Below are positions 5,208-9,351 of a DNA stretch of 9,351 nucleotides, one piece after another. Under the pieces are notes generated by a model, which was not told the origin of the DNA, did not search any database, and was given only the letters and a program-made list of their open reading frames with translations. The stretch lies in contig JAEZHS010000108.1 of the NCBI GenBank assembly GCA_023436825.1, forward strand, positions 1 through 9,351. The letters run 5' to 3'. Origin of the DNA: Pseudomonadota bacterium (lineage in GTDB: Bacteria > Pseudomonadota > Alphaproteobacteria > Reyranellales > Reyranellaceae). Numbering within the stretch: the stretch's first letter is position 1; each line of letters begins with the position of its first letter. The translations under genes were made by a program, and so were the position numbers.

Positions 5208-7883
5208 ATGTCCACCCGCAACCTCGACAAGATGATGGCGCCACGCTCGGTCGTGGCGATCGGCGCCAGTTCGCGACCTGGCTCGGTCGGCGAAGCCGTG
5301 ACGCGCAACCTGCTGGCCGGCGGCTTCCAGGGCGACATTCACCTCGTCAACATCAAGGGCGGTGAGATCGCCGGGCGCCCCGTGTTGAAGAGCCTCGCCG
5401 AGCTGAAGCAGCCGGCCGACCTCGCCGTCATCATGACTCCGGCAGAGACCGTGCCACGCCTGGTGCTGGAACTGGGCGAGCAGGGCACACGCGTGGCCGT
5501 CGTCATCACCGCGGGCCCCGGTGACGCGAATGGAAGTGAGGACAATGCGCGCTGGCGCAAGCGCATCCTGCGTGCCGCACGGCCGTATCTGCTGAGGGTC
5601 GTCGGGCCGAACTGCATCGGTTACGCGGTCCCCCGGATCGGCCTCAACGCCAGCTTCGGGCCGGGTCGATTGAAGGGTGGCCGCATCGCCGCCGTGGCGC
5701 AATCGGGCGCCGTGCTGGCCGGGCTCGTCGATTGGGGCACCGCACAGAACATCGGCTTCTCGCACCTGATCTCGATGGGCGACATGAGCGACGTCGACTT
5801 CGGCGACGTTTTGGACATGTTGGCGCGAGACTACGACACGCGTGCGGTGCTGATGTACGTCGAAGGCATCATCCACGCGCGCAAATTCATGTCGGCCGCG
5901 CGCAGTGTCGCCCGTGTGAAGCCGGTGATCGTGCTGAAGGCGGGACGCCACGCTGCAGCCGCCAAGGCCGCCGCTTCGCATACCGGTGCGATGGCGGGTT
6001 CGGCCGCGGTCTACGACGCGGCCTTCGCGCGCGCCGGCCTCGTGCGTGTGCATGGGCTGGGTGAGCTGTTCGACGCCGCCGAGACGCTTGGCCACGGCGC
6101 CGCGCCGCGCAACGAGCGGCTGGCCATCCTGACCAACGGCGGCGGCACCGGCATCATCGCCACGGACCTCTTGATGGACGAGGGCGGAGAGCTCGCGTCG
6201 CTGCAACCGCGCACGCTCGGTGTCCTCGACAAGGCACTGCCGCGTGCCTGGTCGCACGGCAATCCGGTCGACATCGTGGGCGACGCCGATGGCACGCGCT
6301 ATGTGGCCGCGCTCGACGCCCTGGCCGACGATCGCGGTGTCGGCGCGGTGCTGGCGATGAACGTGCCGACCGCGCTGACCTCGCCGGTCGACGCAGCACG
6401 TGCCGTGGCGGGGGCGGCGGGCGCCAAGGTGGTGCCGGTGATCGGCTGCTGGATCGGCGGGCCGGAGGCGCAGGCCGGCCGCAACGTGCTGCACGAGGCC
6501 GGCATCCCGGCCTACGACACACCGCTGCGCGCCGTGCGCGGCTTCATGCACATCGTGCAATACCGCCGCGGCCAGCGCGCGTTGCAGCGCACGCCGCCCT
6601 CGGTGCCGCAGACGCGCTCCGACACTGCGCTCGTGCGGGCGATCGTCGCGGGCGCACTCAAGCAGCGCCGCAGCATCCTGACCGAGCCCGAGTCGAAGCG
6701 CGTGCTGGCGGCCTACGGCATTCCCGTGGTGCCGACCGAGGTCGTGCTGGACGCCGCCGAGGCCGCGGCCGCCGCGTTGCGCATCGGCTTCCCCGTGGCG
6801 GTGAAAATCCTGTCACGCGACATCACGCACAAGAGCGATATCGGCGGCGTGGCGCTCGATCTCGCGTCCGAGCAGGCGGTACTCGACGCGGTGCGCGACA
6901 TGACCGGCAAGGCGCTGGTGCTGGCGAACGGGGCCAGGATCGACGGTTTCGTCGTGCAGCCCATGATCAAGCGGCCGCACGCCATTGAGCTGATCGTGGG
7001 GGCGGCGGAAGATCCGGTGTTCGGGCCAATCCTGATGGTGGGCCATGGCGGCGTCGCGGCCGAGGTGGTCGACGATCGCGCGCTGGCGCTGCCGCCGCTC
7101 GATCCGGTGCTGGCGGAGGATGCCCTGAGCCGCACCCGCGTCGACCGCCTGCTGCGCGGCTACCGCGACCGGGCGCCCGCCAATCGCGGCGCCGTCTGCG
7201 ACGTCATGATCCGCCTGTCCGAACTGATCGCCGACGTCGACGTGATCGCCGAGCTCGACATCAATCCGCTGCTGGCGGACGAGGCGGGCGTGATCGCGCT
7301 CGATGCGCGCATCGTCGTGCGTGCGCCGGCAGCGCAGGAGCGGGCGGCGCGCTTCGCCATAAAGCCCTATCCCGTCGAGCTCGAGACCGAGACCGTGGAC
7401 CGTGACGGCAAGACGCTGTCCATCCGCCCGATCCGGCCCGACGACGAACCGCTGCTCCTCGCTTTCTCGCGCCGGCTGACTCCGGAGGACGTGCGCATGC
7501 GCTTCTTCGGGCCGATCCGCGAGCTCAGCCATGAGATGGCGGCTCGGCTCACCCAGATCGACTACGACCGCGAAATGGCCTTCCTGTTGCTCGACGGCAA
7601 GGAGCTTTTGGGGGTAGGGCGGCTCGCCGCCGATCCAGGCTTCGAGCAAGCGGAGTTCGCGCTGACCGTGGCCTCCGACAGGCAGGGCCACGGCTATGGC
7701 ACGCTGCTGCTGAACCATGTGCTGCACTACGCCAAGGCGCGCGGCATCCAGCGCGTGATCGGCCACGTGCTGCGCGAGAACCACAAGATGCTCGAGCTCA
7801 CCAAGCGCCTGGGCTTCAAGCGCGAGAGCGGGCGCTCCGGCGAGCCCGACATCCGCGTCGTGAAGGCCACGGCGTCATTGTAA
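5208..7883 (+). CDS. NDP-forming acyl-CoA synthetase / GNAT acetyltransferase fusion (Pat/PatZ-like)
   Basis: An 891-residue cytoplasmic enzyme with the architecture and length of bacterial protein acetyltransferases Pat/PatZ. Domains in order: CoA-binding Rossmann domain (about 10-135, from PRSVVAIGASSRPGSVG), succinyl-CoA-ligase-like domain (about 150-290, with AVAQSGA and ASHTGAMAGS), a linker ligase domain (about 300-450, with LTNGGGTG), ATP-grasp (about 475-705, with AVKILSRDITHKSDIGGV and AELDINPLL), and GNAT (about 730-885). His258 in ASHTGAMAGS is the position phosphorylated in active ADP-forming synthetases, and it is present here. In the GNAT part, RQGHGYG (825-831) is the acetyl-CoA pyrophosphate loop, and Glu816 is a candidate catalytic base. 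Known Pat enzymes acetylate the active-site lysine of acyl-CoA synthetases such as Acs. I chose ATG 5208 because the family motif starts there and a GGGA precedes it; an upstream GTG at 5076 would only add antisense residues. It may still have ligase activity. Confidence 0.9.
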   Translation: MSTRNLDKMMAPRSVVAIGASSRPGSVGEAVTRNLLAGGFQGDIHLVNIKGGEIAGRPVLKSLAELKQPADLAVIMTPAETVPRLVLELGEQGTRVAVVITAGPGDANGSEDNARWRKRILRAARPYLLRVVGPNCIGYAVPRIGLNASFGPGRLKGGRIAAVAQSGAVLAGLVDWGTAQNIGFSHLISMGDMSDVDFGDVLDMLARDYDTRAVLMYVEGIIHARKFMSAARSVARVKPVIVLKAGRHAAAAKAAASHTGAMAGSAAVYDAAFARAGLVRVHGLGELFDAAETLGHGAAPRNERLAILTNGGGTGIIATDLLMDEGGELASLQPRTLGVLDKALPRAWSHGNPVDIVGDADGTRYVAALDALADDRGVGAVLAMNVPTALTSPVDAARAVAGAAGAKVVPVIGCWIGGPEAQAGRNVLHEAGIPAYDTPLRAVRGFMHIVQYRRGQRALQRTPPSVPQTRSDTALVRAIVAGALKQRRSILTEPESKRVLAAYGIPVVPTEVVLDAAEAAAAALRIGFPVAVKILSRDITHKSDIGGVALDLASEQAVLDAVRDMTGKALVLANGARIDGFVVQPMIKRPHAIELIVGAAEDPVFGPILMVGHGGVAAEVVDDRALALPPLDPVLAEDALSRTRVDRLLRGYRDRAPANRGAVCDVMIRLSELIADVDVIAELDINPLLADEAGVIALDARIVVRAPAAQERAARFAIKPYPVELETETVDRDGKTLSIRPIRPDDEPLLLAFSRRLTPEDVRMRFFGPIRELSHEMAARLTQIDYDREMAFLLLDGKELLGVGRLAADPGFEQAEFALTVASDRQGHGYGTLLLNHVLHYAKARGIQRVIGHVLRENHKMLELTKRLGFKRESGRSGEPDIRVVKATASL

Positions 7884-7891
7884 CGAATGTT

Positions 7892-7920
7892 TTGTCCGCG
7901 GCTCTGAACTGAGGCAAAAT
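7892..7920 (+). promoter_or_regulatory. Weak candidate housekeeping promoter for the deacetylase gene
   Basis: TTGTCC (7892-7897) and CAAAAT (7915-7920) are separated by 17 bases, each matching the -35/-10 consensus at 4 of 6 positions. Transcription would start near 7927, about 32 bases before ATG 7959. The spacing is ideal but the hexamers are ordinary, so this is tentative. Confidence 0.28.
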
Positions 7921-7958
7921 AACGGCGACAGGCCAAGGCTTTAGAACTGACTGTTCAG
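7904..7958 (+). repeat. GAACTGA repeats and CTGAAC/GTTCAG inverted pair before the deacetylase start
   Basis: GAACTGA occurs twice (7906-7912 and 7944-7950). CTGAAC (7904-7909) is mirrored by GTTCAG (7953-7958), which abuts the ATG. The second copy also makes GAAC-N5-GTTC (7944-7956) within the expected ribosome-binding region. It could be an operator or RNA stem occluding the start. No purine-rich Shine-Dalgarno sequence is visible. Confidence 0.35.
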
Positions 7959-9092
7959 ATGGCGTCTAGGAAGAACAGAAGCAGGAAGGCGAACAGAAAG
8001 AGTCCGCAATTGCCGCCCGGCCTCGGCGAACGCCTCCGGCAGCGATTCGAAGGGCTGTTTGCCTGGCTCCATGCCCGCCGATGGGTCGGCGTCGTGGCCG
8101 GTGCGCTGCTGCTGTTCGGCGCCAGCCTAGTCGGCGGCTACTGGCTGGCCGAGCGCCTCGGGGCCGGCGACGGCGACCGCCTGGCGCGCGACACACTGGA
8201 GGACATGAAGCGCGGATCGGCGACCGCACCGGGCTCCGGGCCGAAATATGCGCGCATTGAAGACCTGCCCGACCTGCCGAAGTACACCGAGGTCGAGCCG
8301 GGTCAGGCGCGGCCGACGCTGGAGGAGAAACCGCGCCCCAAGGTGCAGCTTGCCGCCGCGACATCGACTGCCGAGACATGGCGCCGGAACGCCGTGCCGT
8401 TCCGCGATCTCAACAGCAAGCCGCTGGTTGCCATCGTGATCGACGATGTCGGCCTGGACCGCCCGCGCTCGAAGCGAGCCTGGGAGTTGCCGGGGCCGCT
8501 CACCTTGTCGTTCCTGCCCTATGCCAAGGACCTGCGCGAGCAGGCGAGGGCGGCGCGAGGGAAGGGGCATGAGCTGATGCTGCACCTGCCGATGGAGCCC
8601 AACGGCCGCAACGATCCCGGGCCCAACGCGCTCCTGGTCTCGTTGAGCGACGCCGAGCTGCGCCAGCGCACGAACACCGCCCTCGACAGCTTCGAGGGCT
8701 TCGCCGGTGTGAACAATCACATGGGCAGCCGATTCACCGCCTTCAAACCCGGCATGGAGACCGTGCTGCGCCAGCTCAAGGGGCGCGGATTGATGTTCCT
8801 CGATTCGCGCACCAGCGCACAGTCCGTGGGCGACCAGCTCGCCCATGAGATGGGCGTGCCGTCCATCGTGCGGCACGTCTTCCTCGACGACGACGAGTCG
8901 CTCGACGCCGTGCGCAAGAAGCTTGCCGAGGCCGAGGCGATCGCGCGCCGCCAAGGCTTCGTCGTGATGATTGGCCATCCCCACGAAGCGACCCTCCAGG
9001 CACTCGGCGAATGGTTGCCCGGCGTGCAGGGCAAAGGCCTGGCGCTCGCCCCCGCCACAGCCGTGCTGCGAAAGAGAAACGGCTGGGACTGA
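7959..9092 (+). CDS. Divergent polysaccharide deacetylase family protein (YibQ/DUF610-like)
   Basis: A 377-residue membrane-anchored protein. The N-terminus is strongly basic (RKNRSRKANRK, 4-14). One hydrophobic helix follows at about 43-64, then a low-complexity Pro/Glu/Lys linker (about 85-135), placing the C-terminal domain (about 153-370) in the periplasm. That domain carries the motifs of the divergent polysaccharide deacetylase family: VAIVIDDVGLD (157-167), LSFLPYA (183-189), HELMLHLPMEP (204-214), GVNNHMGSRFT (250-260), FLDSRTS (280-286) and VMIGHPH (336-342). The paired Asp162/163 with His254 and His340/342 are the likely metal or catalytic positions. Family members are proposed to act on cell-envelope polysaccharides, but a proven substrate is lacking to my knowledge. 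The start at 7959 keeps the basic anchor; the ribosome site is poor. It follows the Pat-like gene by 75 bases, and IS110 sequence begins only tens of bases after its stop. Confidence 0.86.
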   Translation: MASRKNRSRKANRKSPQLPPGLGERLRQRFEGLFAWLHARRWVGVVAGALLLFGASLVGGYWLAERLGAGDGDRLARDTLEDMKRGSATAPGSGPKYARIEDLPDLPKYTEVEPGQARPTLEEKPRPKVQLAAATSTAETWRRNAVPFRDLNSKPLVAIVIDDVGLDRPRSKRAWELPGPLTLSFLPYAKDLREQARAARGKGHELMLHLPMEPNGRNDPGPNALLVSLSDAELRQRTNTALDSFEGFAGVNNHMGSRFTAFKPGMETVLRQLKGRGLMFLDSRTSAQSVGDQLAHEMGVPSIVRHVFLDDDESLDAVRKKLAEAEAIARRQGFVVMIGHPHEATLQALGEWLPGVQGKGLALAPATAVLRKRNGWD

Positions 9093-9189
9093 GTCGTCTT
9101 CTGGACCGCGTATGTGGACGGCCCCGGGCTTGCAAGAGTTTTTGGAAGAGTGACCGTGGCGATGCGGTTCGTATGTCCGGTTTGTTTGC

Positions 9190-9207
9190 GCGGTCATGCG
9201 AGACCGC
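9190..9207. repeat. Hairpin over the transposase stop codon
   Basis: GCGGTC and GACCGC form a perfect 6-bp, GC-rich stem around the 6-base loop ATGCGA, spanning the transposase stop (TCA at 9194-9196 on the plus strand). A longer-range partner GACCGCG lies at 9104-9110 and is exactly complementary to CGCGGTC at 9189-9195. This may be IS end structure or a terminator for the transposase transcript. Confidence 0.4.
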
Positions 9208-9351
9208 CCCCCAAGATGGTATCCGCGGCGATGCCGATAGCATCGGCCGCGCTGTCTGATGGAGCCCAAGCGCGGGCTGGATCGTAGCGGTCGCCCGAGG
9301 TCATGAGCTTCCAGATGATGCGGGCGGTCTTGTTGGCGAGCGCCACGGCGA
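9194..9351 (-). CDS. IS110-family transposase, C-terminal fragment
   Basis: Reading leftwards from the edge, the frame gives AVALANKTARIIWKLMTSGD followed by RYDPARAW, ending LGGGLA and TGA at 9196-9194. The ALANKTARIIWKLM block is the conserved C-terminal end of IS110-type DEDD transposases (Transposase_20 domain). About 52 residues are visible, and the start and catalytic residues lie outside the window. These enzymes move their element by site-specific recombination guided by an element-encoded RNA (bridge RNA or seekRNA). Whether this copy is intact is unknown. Confidence 0.85.
   Translation of the reverse strand, partial: AVALANKTARIIWKLMTSGDRYDPARAWAPSDSAADAIGIAADTILGGGLA

Larger units (their letters stand above)
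9104..9351 (-). mobile_element. IS110-family insertion sequence, 3' end (partial)
   Basis: The right edge carries the last part of an IS110-family element in minus orientation: the transposase C-terminus, then about 80-100 untranslated bases ending just past the deacetylase gene. IS110 elements lack ordinary terminal inverted repeats, so the boundary at about 9104 is only an estimate from where gene sequence stops and from the GACCGCG repeat. No target duplication is expected for this family. The element continues beyond 9351, so intactness cannot be judged. Confidence 0.6.

Noticed and set aside
5127..6560. A 477-codon open frame on the minus strand
   Set aside because: It is antisense to the Pat-like gene, His/Arg/Asp-rich without motifs, and typical of a GC-rich shadow frame.
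7906..7956. GAAC repeats as an alphaproteobacterial LexA box
   Set aside because: That box needs GTTC-N7-GTTC direct spacing; here the spacing is 34 bases, or GAAC-N5-GTTC in inverted orientation.

Overview
The window is GC-rich, densely packed bacterial DNA, most likely from an alphaproteobacterium. The evidence is the family mix rather than any single marker: a TrpG of alphaproteobacterial type, an HWE-type histidine kinase, a DUF6496 protein behind a promoter resembling the alphaproteobacterial general-stress sigma factor EcfG, a Bug/TctC-type binding protein, and a YibQ-like divergent polysaccharide deacetylase. I cannot name the genus; Rhizobiales or Rhodospirillales-like groups would fit.

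Layout, left to right. (1) Bases 1-862, minus strand: trpG (glutaminase subunit of anthranilate synthase), followed 24 bases downstream by the 5' part of a Bug/TctC substrate-binding protein gene. The signal peptide and mature part of that gene lie in different frames, apparently because of a one-base loss in a G/C homopolymer. (2) Bases 863-1001: divergent control region with a TATAAT box for trpG. (3) Bases 1002-2087, plus: GAF-domain HWE sensor histidine kinase, with no response regulator beside it. (4) Bases 2092-3537, minus: a two-gene unit, DUF6496 protein then an NDUFA9-like atypical SDR, behind a candidate EcfG promoter. (5) Bases 3538-3743: divergent control region containing that promoter and a 9-bp inverted repeat touching the next start codon. 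(6) Bases 3744-4628, plus: ten-helix EamA/DMT transporter. (7) Bases 4621-5172, minus: small two-helix membrane protein of unknown function, overlapping the transporter tail to tail. (8) Bases 5208-7883, plus: 891-residue fusion of an NDP-forming acyl-CoA synthetase and a GNAT acetyltransferase (Pat/PatZ architecture). (9) Bases 7959-9092, plus: membrane-anchored divergent polysaccharide deacetylase. (10) From about 9100 to the right edge, minus: the tail of an IS110-family element with the C-terminus of its transposase.

How the genes relate. The strands alternate and there is no long operon, so most genes are independent units. The most coherent theme is stress and regulation. HWE kinases often feed the PhyR-NepR-EcfG cascade, and the DUF6496/SDR pair next door carries an EcfG-like promoter. 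A functional link between them is inference. The Pat-like enzyme would couple acyl-CoA status to lysine acylation. No gene-free stretch exceeds 300 bases; the longest is 206 bases (3538-3743). I see no tRNA, rRNA or CRISPR array. I found no convincing undescribed multi-gene system. The most notable points are the EcfG-like promoter, the broken Bug gene, the intact catalytic histidine in the Pat-like fusion, the palindromes spanning both convergent stop-codon pairs, and the repeats at the IS110 end.
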